NCBI GenBank assembly: GCA_910579525.1
Contig: CAJTUK010000001.1
Coordinates: 372,001 to 436,000, forward strand
Source: an uncultured Christensenella sp.
GTDB taxonomy: Bacteria > Bacillota > Clostridia > Christensenellales > Borkfalkiaceae
DNA length: 64,000 nucleotides
Direction: 5' to 3'
The position numbers and the translations under genes are program-made. Position 1 is the stretch's first letter. Each line of letters begins with the position of its first letter. Below the pieces are notes generated by a model. It searched no databases. It had not been told where the DNA came from and worked only from the letters and a program-made list of their open reading frames with translations. Positions 51,495 through 58,421 of the stretch are shown piece after piece.

Positions 51495-51521
51495 AAAAAA
51501 GCACCCTTTGCAGAGTGCTTT
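51495..51521 (-). terminator. Terminator between the small membrane ORF and terS
   Basis: AAAGCAC...GTGCTTT stem; on the minus strand it is followed by T6. Confidence 0.6.
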
Positions 51522-51600
51522 GTATTTTTCCTTTAACCCCGCCCCGATGAAAGAAGTAATACGGGGCGGGTCTATAAGGAGACATATGAAAACGCTTTGG

Positions 51601-51768
51601 TTATCCACGCTTCCACACTACCATTTTATACTTTAAAATAAAAAGTTTATTTTCATAATCAAATTTTGCTTTAGTTAACCAAAACGCTATATTGAAACCT
51701 ACTGCTGTAAACCCAAATACGCCGTAGATAACAACAGTAACCAAGAATATCCAATCTCCCATGCTCAT
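51601..51768 (-). CDS. Small single-span membrane protein
   Basis: 55 residues starting 'MSMGDWIFLVTVVIYGVFGF', with one membrane span (~7-32) and a basic tail ('KYKMVVWKRG'). A G-rich Shine-Dalgarno (GGAGGGGG) lies upstream. It is the first minus-strand gene after the repressor's divergent control region, so it is a candidate first lytic or lysogenic gene. No family recognised; the start may be two codons later. Confidence 0.55.
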   Translation of the reverse strand: MSMGDWIFLVTVVIYGVFGFTAVGFNIAFWLTKAKFDYENKLFILKYKMVVWKRG

Positions 51769-51781
51769 CTCTCCCCCTCCT

Positions 51782-51803
51782 GCCCCGCTGGAGGGGCTTT
51801 TTG
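51782..51803 (+). terminator. GC hairpin upstream of the repressor region
   Basis: GCCCC/GGGGC stem with T5 after it on the + strand, between the small membrane ORF and the repressor promoter. Confidence 0.5.
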
Positions 51804-51813
51804 GTTTTTGAAT

Positions 51814-51831
51814 AGTTCCTTAATTGGAACT
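51814..51831. promoter_or_regulatory. Candidate repressor operator
   Basis: AGTTCC-6 nt-GGAACT, a perfect dyad; another half-site GGAACT occurs at 51900-51905 between the -35 and -10 of the repressor promoter. Confidence 0.45.
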
Positions 51832-51889
51832 TTATGATTTGATTATAGTACCAAGTTTTATACTTGTCAAGTATTTTTCATAAAATATA

Positions 51890-51918
51890 TTGCAAAAATG
51901 GAACTTTTTTTCTATACT
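51890..51918 (+). promoter_or_regulatory. Promoter of the repressor gene
   Basis: TTGCAA (51890-51895), 17-nt spacer, TATACT (51913-51918). GTCAAGTATTTTT at 51866-51878 is shared with the SDH proteinase promoter. Confidence 0.75.
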
Positions 51919-51941
51919 CAATCTCACAGGAGGAACGAAAA

Positions 51942-52574
51942 GTGTCGAATATTGAACTTAATCAAAAAATAGAAACCTTAAAAGCCTATGCAAAGTCCGC
52001 AGATATAACTTATGAAACCATATCTGAAAAGTCTGGAATACCAGTAAGCACTTTGAAAAAGATTTTTAGCGGCAAAACAAGCAACCCCCGTTTAGATACT
52101 GTTCAAGCCATAGAGCGGGCACTCGGTATAAATGAAAAAAGCCCGTCCAACGTATACGACGTGGACGGACTGCTTGTGTATGAAGAAATAGGAACTGTCT
52201 GCGCGGGATTTAACGGTGCGATTAATGAAATACCGACTGGTAAGAAAATAGAAATCCCCGCCTCTATGATTAGCGGCGGGAACAAGGACGATTATTTCGT
52301 TTTAAGGGTTACCGGTAACAGTATGTACCCCAAACTTCTCGAAGGCGATACCATTCTCTGCAAACGTTGCGACAGCGTAGACAGCGGGGATTTAGCCGTA
52401 GTACTTTATAACGGCGACGAAGCTACCGTTAAGAAGGTTAATTATATTACAGGGCAGAACTGGCTTGAATTAATCCCAATTAACCCCGAGTACCCTTCAA
52501 AGCGCATTGAAGGTACAGATTTAGACCAATGCCGCATTCTCGGCAAAGTCGTTAAATTGATAAGGGATTTGTAA
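51942..52574 (+). CDS. LexA/CI-type repressor (HTH plus S24 self-cleavage domain)
   Basis: 210 residues from the GTG at 51942, which has AGGAGG upstream; the longer open frame to the left covers the promoter. An XRE-type helix-turn-helix ('ITYETISEKSGIPVSTLKKI') is followed by a peptidase S24 domain. A candidate Ala-Gly cleavage site is in 'GTVCAGFNG' (A88-G89), the nucleophile in 'TGNSMYPKL' (S127) and the general-base lysine in 'ATVKKV' (K164/K165). The protein would keep the element silent until RecA-promoted self-cleavage after DNA damage. Confidence 0.9.
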   Translation: MSNIELNQKIETLKAYAKSADITYETISEKSGIPVSTLKKIFSGKTSNPRLDTVQAIERALGINEKSPSNVYDVDGLLVYEEIGTVCAGFNGAINEIPTGKKIEIPASMISGGNKDDYFVLRVTGNSMYPKLLEGDTILCKRCDSVDSGDLAVVLYNGDEATVKKVNYITGQNWLELIPINPEYPSKRIEGTDLDQCRILGKVVKLIRDL

Positions 52575-52587
52575 TAGGTAAATAATT

Positions 52588-53442
52588 ATGGAAAGAAAAA
52601 ATACTTTTCAAATAGTAGAAGAAAATTACAATATTGGATCTGAACTTCTAAAGTTGTATAAATTATTTTTAAATGGAAGTTATTTTAACCAACACGGCCG
52701 AGATCATACATTTAAAGAATTACTCGACCAAGTTCTTTTAAAAACATGGGATTTTCGTGGAACATGCTTAGACACTGACGAATACCTACAAAAGTCCAAA
52801 GCCGACTACTTTAATAATAGAAATGAAAATTGCGCTATTAACTTTCTTGAAGTCATTGAAAATTGGTGTCAATTGCTTTTTAGTAATAAAGGCTACTTAT
52901 ATAATCGCTACAATATTACAATAAATGAAGATTTTTCTATAATCTTTTATAATATAGTTTTAACTTTAGAATCTCGCATGGGACTTGCGAAACAAAATAT
53001 TAAAAATCAATTTGTTTTATATCCAGAAAACGCCCCGCTTGAGCAGGTTGTTAAAATTGTTGATAATGAACATGCCCAATGGGAACTTATTAAATATGCC
53101 CGCGAAAGTATGCATGTCGAAGAAAAAAGGAAATCTCTCGCCTATTTCGCCACCCAATTTTATATTGAGCAAGACGATGAAGAGGGAAACCCTCATATAA
53201 AACCCATAATGAAAGATACTACGAATATACTTAACAGTATACAAATTCGACACAATAACGAAACTGGTAAATGGGAAAAAAACTATATTAAAGATATAAC
53301 TGATACAGAAGCATCAGCACTTTGCGATATGGCTTTTAATAATATTCTAGCTATAGTTTTATTAAGAGAACAAAAAAAATATAAAGATATTTATAAGGCA
53401 TTTAGAGACAAGCAAAAGCAAGATAAGAAAAAAGAAAATTGA
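52588..53442 (+). CDS. Unknown protein between repressor and integrase
   Basis: 284 residues, cytoplasmic, mainly helical, A+T-rich. Visible stretches include 'LYKLFLNGSYFNQHGRDHTF', 'LLDQVLLKTWDFRGTC' and 'ILAIVLLREQKKYKDIYKAF', ending in a lysine-rich tail. I recognise no family. It starts 13 bp after the repressor and its stop overlaps the integrase start, so it is probably expressed in the lysogen with both. This spot often carries phage-exclusion or host-benefit genes; that is context only. Confidence 0.7.
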   Translation: MERKNTFQIVEENYNIGSELLKLYKLFLNGSYFNQHGRDHTFKELLDQVLLKTWDFRGTCLDTDEYLQKSKADYFNNRNENCAINFLEVIENWCQLLFSNKGYLYNRYNITINEDFSIIFYNIVLTLESRMGLAKQNIKNQFVLYPENAPLEQVVKIVDNEHAQWELIKYARESMHVEEKRKSLAYFATQFYIEQDDEEGNPHIKPIMKDTTNILNSIQIRHNNETGKWEKNYIKDITDTEASALCDMAFNNILAIVLLREQKKYKDIYKAFRDKQKQDKKKEN

Positions 53443-54647
53443 TCAGCACTATTATGCCCTCTATTATTCCCAAGGCGTTCTACTGCGCCCAATGCAAAAC
53501 TGAATCGAATAAAAAGGTTTGTGACTGCGGGACTAAATGCAAGCCTCTCCCGCCTTACACGGTGCGTTTTCGCTGGATAAACGAGAAAGGCGAGGAAGAA
53601 CATAAACGTCTTACCGGCACGCCGTCTTGGACAACGCAGTCTGCCGCGCAAAAGGGCTACGAGCAATGGATAGCCGAACATCCCTCCCACCCGAAATCCG
53701 AATTAAAGACCTTTGACTTCCTTACTTTATACGCCGAGTACAAAACGCATCTTAAAGTAAATATTAAAGAATCGTCTTATATGGCGGTTCTTCAAAGGTT
53801 TGACAAATATGTTCTTCCCATATTTGCTGATTATAAAGTTACGGACATTACCACCGCGGATCTATTAAAATGGCAAAATGGTCTTTCTGATAAGGGATTT
53901 TCAGTTAAATACAAAGCAGCTATACGTAGCTCTTTTAGCAATTTCTTTGAGTACTTAAAGATTTACGGAATTCACAATCCGTTTTCAATGGTAAAGGGCT
54001 TTAAAAAAAGCAAAGAAACCCGAAAGGAAATGCTTTACTGGACGCAGGAAGAGTTTGAAATGTTTATTGCCGTTGTAGACAACTATCGTTTCAAGTGTGT
54101 ATTTTTATTCCTATACCTCACCGGTTGCCGAAAAGGTGAAGCGTGTGCCCTTAAATGGGAAGATATTGATTTTACAAATTCTACCGTAAAAATCAATAAA
54201 ACATTAACAAAGGCTACTGATTCCGAACGAAGCGTAAACGAAGGTGAAGTAGTTTCAGATGTATACCGCATAACCACCCCCAAAACAGAAAATTCTTATA
54301 GACAAATATTACTTCCTACCATTCTTATAAAACACTTACAAGAGTTACAAAAGAACAAAACTTCCGAGTTTATATTCGGCAGTGATGGCAATATTTTACC
54401 TTTTCAAACTTTACAGCACGCATTTGAAAGATACACAAAGAAGGCGGGAGTAAAGCCGATTCGCATTCACGACCTTCGTCATTCACACGCGTCATTACTT
54501 ATAAATAAAGGCGATAATCAGTTATCAACAATATACGTAATAGCGGCAAGATTAGGCGATACGGTGGAAATGATTTTCAAAACATACGGACACCTTTTCC
54601 CGAATACACAAAAGGATATAATTCAAAAATTAGATATAGATATTTAG
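53439..54647 (+). CDS. int: Tyrosine-type site-specific integrase
   Basis: 402 residues if the TTG at 53439 is used (it overlaps the previous stop); an ATG at 53454 is an alternative. Near the N-terminus a cysteine cluster ('FYCAQCK', 'CDCGTKC') precedes 'YTVRFRWINEKG', the AP2-like arm-binding module. A SAM-like core-binding domain (~90-190) follows. The catalytic domain has the first arginine in 'LTGCRKGEACALKWEDI', 'HDLRHSHASLL' (HxxR) and the nucleophile tyrosine in 'IFKTYGHLFPNT'. It would recombine the tRNA-Ser site. Its stop codon lies in the first right arm repeat. Confidence 0.95.
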   Translation: MISTIMPSIIPKAFYCAQCKTESNKKVCDCGTKCKPLPPYTVRFRWINEKGEEEHKRLTGTPSWTTQSAAQKGYEQWIAEHPSHPKSELKTFDFLTLYAEYKTHLKVNIKESSYMAVLQRFDKYVLPIFADYKVTDITTADLLKWQNGLSDKGFSVKYKAAIRSSFSNFFEYLKIYGIHNPFSMVKGFKKSKETRKEMLYWTQEEFEMFIAVVDNYRFKCVFLFLYLTGCRKGEACALKWEDIDFTNSTVKINKTLTKATDSERSVNEGEVVSDVYRITTPKTENSYRQILLPTILIKHLQELQKNKTSEFIFGSDGNILPFQTLQHAFERYTKKAGVKPIRIHDLRHSHASLLINKGDNQLSTIYVIAARLGDTVEMIFKTYGHLFPNTQKDIIQKLDIDI

Positions 54648-54665
54648 GCACAAGGTTAGGCACAA
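54646..54665. repeat. Right pair of integrase arm-type repeats
   Basis: AGGCACAA at 54646-54653 and 54658-54665, same orientation and similar spacing to the pair at 34070-34088. Confidence 0.6.
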
Positions 54666-54765
54666 GAAAATAATTTATTATAATTTTTAATGGTTTTTAA
54701 TGGTTTTAAAGGGAAAAATTAACTTAAAATAACTCGAAATAACCTAAAATAACCCAACTTTAAAT

Positions 54766-54782
54766 TCCCTCCTTCCGCGCCA
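54766..54782. repeat. Attachment core, right copy (attR)
   Basis: TCCCTCCTTCCGCGCCA, identical to the tRNA-Ser 3' end at 33982-33998. The bases before it (A+T-rich, with several AATAACC-like units at 54726-54757) do not form a tRNA. Confidence 0.9.
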
Positions 54783-54783
54783 C

Positions 54784-54818
54784 AAAAAAGAAAAGGGATT
54801 TTTCCCTTTTCTTTTTTA
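54784..54818. terminator. Terminator just outside the element
   Basis: AAAAGAAAAGGGA/TCCCTTTTCTTTT stem with T6; it probably served tRNA-Ser before the element inserted. Confidence 0.85.
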
Positions 54819-54931
54819 TTGTTGCAAATGAGCGTAAGAAACCCCGAGGTCCGCGCAAATGTCGCAACGCTTGATGCTTGCGTCAATATCCCTCTCTACG
54901 CACAAAAAGGTTTACCTTTCTTACTTTTTTA

Positions 54932-54960
54932 TTGCAAAACGTTAAACTTTATATTATAAT
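54932..54960 (+). promoter_or_regulatory. Promoter of the broken flavodoxin-like gene
   Basis: TTGCAA, 17-nt spacer, TATAAT, 30 nt before the ATG at 54991. Confidence 0.7.
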
Positions 54961-54990
54961 AATTCAAATATATATTTAGGTGAAAGTAAC

Positions 54991-55392
54991 ATGTTAAAGC
55001 TTACTTGTATTATCGGCAGTCCGTATTCAAACGGAAGCTGTGCTTACCTTGTTAATAATTTGATAAAAGGAATTAACAATCCTGCCGTTACCATAAAAAA
55101 GCACTGTGCGGGCGAAATTTAAATGAATTACTGCTACGGCTGTAAAATGTGCTGCGAATGCGGCGAGTGCATTCAAAACGACGAAGTTAAAGATATTATT
55201 TTAGATATTTTAAGTTCTGATTATGTTGTAATCGCCGCGCCGTCTTGGCGGGCGGACGTACCCGCGCAACTAAAAACTTTATTCGATAGAACTACCCCAT
55301 ACGGCGATACTATCCCTAACCGTAAATATGCGACCAACAAAAATATTAGGGGCATAGCCATAGCCGTCCGCGCCGGTATGCGCGAGCAATAA
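54991..55392 (+). pseudogene. Flavodoxin-like NAD(P)H/FMN oxidoreductase, interrupted
   Basis: The first frame starts 'MLKLTCIIGSPYSNGSCAYL', the phosphate-binding start of the flavodoxin-like quinone/FMN reductase fold, and ends at an in-frame TAA (55120-55122). The same frame then continues with 'NYCYGCKMCCECGECIQND', 'YVVIAAPSWRADVPAQLKTL' and 'FDRTTPYG' and stops at 55392, ~40-60 residues short of the usual end. One nonsense change plus C-terminal loss make a working enzyme unlikely. The promoter is intact, so the damage looks recent. Confidence 0.75.
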
Positions 55393-55446
55393 AACGAAAA
55401 TAATGAAAGTTTTCAGATTGGGGAAACGCATAGAGAGAGAAAGCAA

Positions 55447-56136
55447 ATGACTAACGCCGAAGTTCAGCATATAGCAAAGCAAACAATGTCTTTTATTAAA
55501 TCGCAAATTAAGGTTGGAATGAGTTTGCAGGAATTAAGACAAATGGCAGAAATAAAAATGCTTTCTCTCGGCGCAACTTCCTTTTGGTATTGGGATATAG
55601 GCACATTTATTTTTTCGGGTGATAAAACAACGCTTTCCGTATCGGGCAAGCGGTATAAGACCGCCGACAAAGCCATTAAAGAAAACGATATAATTACGGT
55701 TGATTTAAGTCCGCAAGTTGGAAATATTTGGGGCGATTATGCAAGAACTATAATTATTGAAAACGGCGTTGTTGTGGACGATATAAATAAAATAAGCAAT
55801 ACCGAATGGAAAAACGGCTTGCTTATGGAGGAAAAGTTACATCGTGAATTATTGACGTTCGCAACGCCCGAAACAACTTTTGAAGAATTGTATTTACATA
55901 TAAACAATTTTATTACGGCTAACGGTTATATAAATTTAGATTTTATGGAGAATTTAGGTCATTCCATAGAAACGCAAAAAGACGACAGAATTTATATCGA
56001 GAAAGGCAACAATACAACTCTCGGAAGCGTTAAATATTTTACCTTTGAACCGCATATTGCAGTTAAAGGTTTGAAATACGGTTTTAAAAAGGAAAATATA
56101 TATTGTTTTAAAAATAACAAGCTGGTAGAACTTTAA
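55447..56136 (+). CDS. M24 family metallopeptidase (Xaa-Pro aminopeptidase-like)
   Basis: 229 residues, only the catalytic pita-bread domain; the N-terminal domain of classical PepP is absent. Metal ligands are in 'IITVDLSPQ' (Asp), 'GDYARTI' (Asp), 'ENLGHSIE' (His), 'FTFEPHIAV' (Glu) and near 'KKENIYCF' (Glu). It could cleave Xaa-Pro peptides or act on a creatinase-like substrate. It overlaps the acetyltransferase gene by one base. Confidence 0.82.
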   Translation: MTNAEVQHIAKQTMSFIKSQIKVGMSLQELRQMAEIKMLSLGATSFWYWDIGTFIFSGDKTTLSVSGKRYKTADKAIKENDIITVDLSPQVGNIWGDYARTIIIENGVVVDDINKISNTEWKNGLLMEEKLHRELLTFATPETTFEELYLHINNFITANGYINLDFMENLGHSIETQKDDRIYIEKGNNTTLGSVKYFTFEPHIAVKGLKYGFKKENIYCFKNNKLVEL

Positions 56137-56600
56137 TGACAATAGAATTAATAAAGGCAAATGAAAGCCACGCCGAAGAAATTTGGAATATGCAAAAGGT
56201 GGCGTTTAAGGAATTGTTCAATAAATATAAGGACTTTGAAACCAACCCTGCAAATGAGCCTTTGGAAAAGACAGTAATGCGTTTAAGGCAACCGTTCACA
56301 TATTTTTATTTCATAATCGCTAACGGCAAAAAAGTTGGCGCAATAAGGGTTATTGATAAAATGAATGGTGAAAACAAACGCATTTCTCCCATTTTCGTAA
56401 TGTCCGAATACCGCAACAACGGCTATGCCCAACAGGCTATCATACAAGTTGAAAAAATTCACGGTTTATATAACTGGGAATTGGATACAATTTTGCAAGA
56501 AAAGGCAAACTGTCATTTGTACGAAAAAATGGGTTATTGTAAAACCGATAATGTTAAGCAAGTCAATGATAAATTAACTTTAATTCTTTACAAAAAATGA
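56136..56600 (+). CDS. GNAT-family N-acetyltransferase
   Basis: 154 residues. The fold is marked by 'TIELIKANESHAEEIWNMQK' at the start and the acetyl-CoA loop near 'VMSEYRNNGYAQQAIIQVEK', which has the Q/RxxGxA pattern as 'RNNGYA', and by 'NCHLYEKMGYCKTD' at the end. It transfers an acetyl group to an amine; the substrate is unknown. It is coupled to the M24 peptidase gene by TAATG. Confidence 0.85.
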   Translation: MTIELIKANESHAEEIWNMQKVAFKELFNKYKDFETNPANEPLEKTVMRLRQPFTYFYFIIANGKKVGAIRVIDKMNGENKRISPIFVMSEYRNNGYAQQAIIQVEKIHGLYNWELDTILQEKANCHLYEKMGYCKTDNVKQVNDKLTLILYKK

Positions 56601-56772
56601 CGGTCGTTTTAATCGCCGTGAATATTTGCAATTTGCAATAAATTAGTTTTTTAAAGCGCAAACCGGAAGCAACCGATATAAAAACAATTTAATTCAGCAC
56701 GAAAGGGCACTCGTCTTTTGACGCCACAAAAAAACAGCTTAATGACGTTCGCATTGAACTGTTAGCATTAGA

Positions 56773-56857
56773 TTGCAAACGTAAGTGCGCCGTTTATGCT
56801 TTGTAACTGCGCTTTGAGATAATTATGTCACTTAAAGATACCCGCGTAACCTTTCAG
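56773..56857 (-). pseudogene. Decayed copy of the tail-knob 3' end, outside the element
   Basis: Read on the minus strand this encodes KGYAGIFK-stop-HNYLKAQLQSINGAL, which aligns residue by residue with 'KDYANIRKYHNYLKAQLQ' of the knob C-terminus at 43815. TGA replaces the tyrosine codon, and similarity fades after 'SINGAL'. The 373-bp gap 56601-56973 holds no other gene that I can support. This is a remnant of an earlier insertion of the same module. Confidence 0.75.
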
Positions 56858-56935
56858 CCTTAATTAAGACATTTGCTGAATAAACTATCATATATCGCAA
56901 CGCGGAGATAGAATCTGAATAACTCGATACGCAAA

Positions 56936-56969
56936 AAAATCGGGCGGCAAATAAAACCGTCCGATTTTG
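56936..56969 (-). terminator. Terminator of the hydrolase pseudogene
   Basis: AAATCGGNCGG-type stem (AAAATCGGACGG/CCGCCCGATTT on the minus strand) followed by T7. Confidence 0.75.
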
Positions 56970-56973
56970 CTTA

Positions 56974-57718
56974 TTATATTCCCAAAAAATCTACTATTAT
57001 TCCGTTAGCTGTCTTTACCTGTTTTTTATTGAAACCGTGACCCGCCCCCTCTATCACACACAATTTACCGTTTTTAACAGTGTTTACAGCCTTTTTTGCA
57101 TAGCTTATATTAACTATTTTATCCTTGTTTCCGTGCAATATCAAAACCGGCACGGTGAATTTTTCAAAACCGCATAAACGTTGAGATTAATCGCCGATTT
57201 CGGATAATTTGCCGAAAACCCGAAAAACCCACTTTTTAGCGTAGAATCTATATTTTCCGGGTCAAACCGCATAAACAACATTTTTCCGCGGCGGGCGTCG
57301 TCGGGGATACATAAAGCGGGATAAAGCAATATAAGTTTATCCGTTTGCCGTTCGGCGGCGACCAAACAGGAGACGAGCCCGCCCTGACTTTCGACCGTTA
57401 AAATCAGTTTGGTCATATCCGCGTAACCGAGCGACGAAACGTAATCTATCACGCACTGTAAATCACGCTTTTCGGTTTCCAGCGACATATCTTCAAACTT
57501 GCCTTCGCTCTTGCCGAAAAGCCCTCCGCCGCAAAAATCGTACGTATATACTATATAACCTTTCTTCGACAGACTTTCGGCATACGCCTTTAACATGCGC
57601 TGATTGCAAGAAAGCCGTGACTTATTATTACGGGAATACCGTCATTTTCTTTATTACGATATTCCGTTCCGCTTATCGTAAACCCGTCTCTTTTGCATCT
57701 GAAAACCGTCTTATTCAT
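56974..57718 (-). pseudogene. Alpha/beta hydrolase with two single-base frameshifts
   Basis: Three frames join into one ~248-residue hydrolase: 'MNKTVFRCKRDGFTISGTEY' to 'VIISHGFLA' (57718 to ~57605), then 'RMLKAYAESLSKKGY' to 'INLNVYAVLKN', then 'TVPVLILHGNKDKIVNISY' to 'EGAGHGFNKKQ' and 'IIVDFLGI'. The oxyanion 'SHGF', nucleophile elbow 'VESQGG' (Ser), acidic 'HGNKDKI' and catalytic 'GAGHGF' are all readable. Breaks lie near 57602 (one A lost) and near 57155 (one T lost), both in short homopolymer runs. Either a recent pseudogene or assembly errors. Confidence 0.78.
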
Positions 57719-57721
57719 TTT

Positions 57722-58225
57722 TTATTCGAAATTTATCTCTGTTACTCCGTCCTCTACCAAATAGCACATTTCTTCGTGTGCGGAAATATTATCCGCTATT
57801 TTGTTGACGTCAAGTTTTATATAGTTAACCGTTCCGTTTGCAAGCAAAGCGCCGTGTTTGTCATAAAGAGACACTTCGGCGGTGCAAAAATGCGGCGTAT
57901 CTTTTACGATAATTCCCTTTCCTATTATGGTTTGGTTGTACGGAACGGGTTTTCTGAATTTGGTTTCGAGCGAAGTCGTCACGCCGAAACTCTCTTCCGA
58001 CATTTCTTTTGCCCATAGCGCGCGTAGCCCCATTTCGTCAAGCATACACGTGATAAGTCCGCCATGCACTCTTTGAGGATAACTCTGGTGTTGTTCGCGG
58101 TAAGAAAATACCGTCATAACGCTTCCGTCCTCCATATTGTAAAACGGAGCGCGAACGCCGTATTCGTTATCGAGCCCGCACATAATGCACATTTTGCTGT
58201 TCCGCTGTTTACTTATAACCCTCAT
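57722..58225 (-). CDS. Hotdog-fold thioesterase (PaaI-like)
   Basis: 167 residues. 'HQSYPQRVHGGLITCMLDEM' matches the PaaI/4HBT active-site helix, with 'HGG' and the acidic residue in 'LDE'. The N-terminal 'MCIMCGLDNEYGVRAPFY' is frequent in this subfamily. It would hydrolyse acyl-CoA thioesters in the cytoplasm. The hydrolase pseudogene starts 3 bp downstream and was probably co-transcribed. Confidence 0.82.
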   Translation of the reverse strand: MRVISKQRNSKMCIMCGLDNEYGVRAPFYNMEDGSVMTVFSYREQHQSYPQRVHGGLITCMLDEMGLRALWAKEMSEESFGVTTSLETKFRKPVPYNQTIIGKGIIVKDTPHFCTAEVSLYDKHGALLANGTVNYIKLDVNKIADNISAHEEMCYLVEDGVTEINFE

Positions 58226-58341
58226 AACAAACCTCTTATATCAAAATAAAATATAACAGATGAATATTATTATAGTATCCGCGCAGATAATCGTCAAGCA
58301 AACGATAAAAAACAAAATTATTTATTACAATTAGTTATGTA

Positions 58342-58383
58342 AAAAAGCCGCCGAAAACCGAACGGTTTTCGGCGGCTTTTTTA
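58342..58383. terminator. Terminator of the fructan operon
   Basis: AAAAAAGCCGCCGAAAACCG/CGGTTTTCGGCGGCTTTTTT stem with T-runs both ways. The 196-bp gap 58226-58421 holds nothing else I can name. Confidence 0.92.
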
Positions 58384-58421
58384 ATCTTGTATCCGCCAAT
58401 CATTTTATCATACAATCCGCG

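Larger units (their letters stand above)
33982..54782. mobile_element. Integrated phage-like element in tRNA-Ser(GCT), no capsid genes found
   Basis: About 20.8 kb between 17-bp direct repeats of the tRNA-Ser 3' end, with a tyrosine integrase next to the right repeat and a LexA-type repressor two genes away. Structural genes run on the minus strand: terminase small and large, portal, three small proteins, knob, fibre, membrane proteins. Lipoprotein genes on the + strand interrupt them. No gene resembles a major capsid protein, scaffold, head protease, tape measure, lysin or replication protein. All frames longer than ~150 codons are accounted for. It is either a satellite-like element using another phage's capsid or a prophage with large deletions. 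Confidence 0.88.

Noticed and set aside
54720..54765. Short AATAACC-like units as a CRISPR or iteron array
   Set aside because: The units are ~9-11 bp, imperfect and adjacent, without spacers; more likely part of the attachment region.
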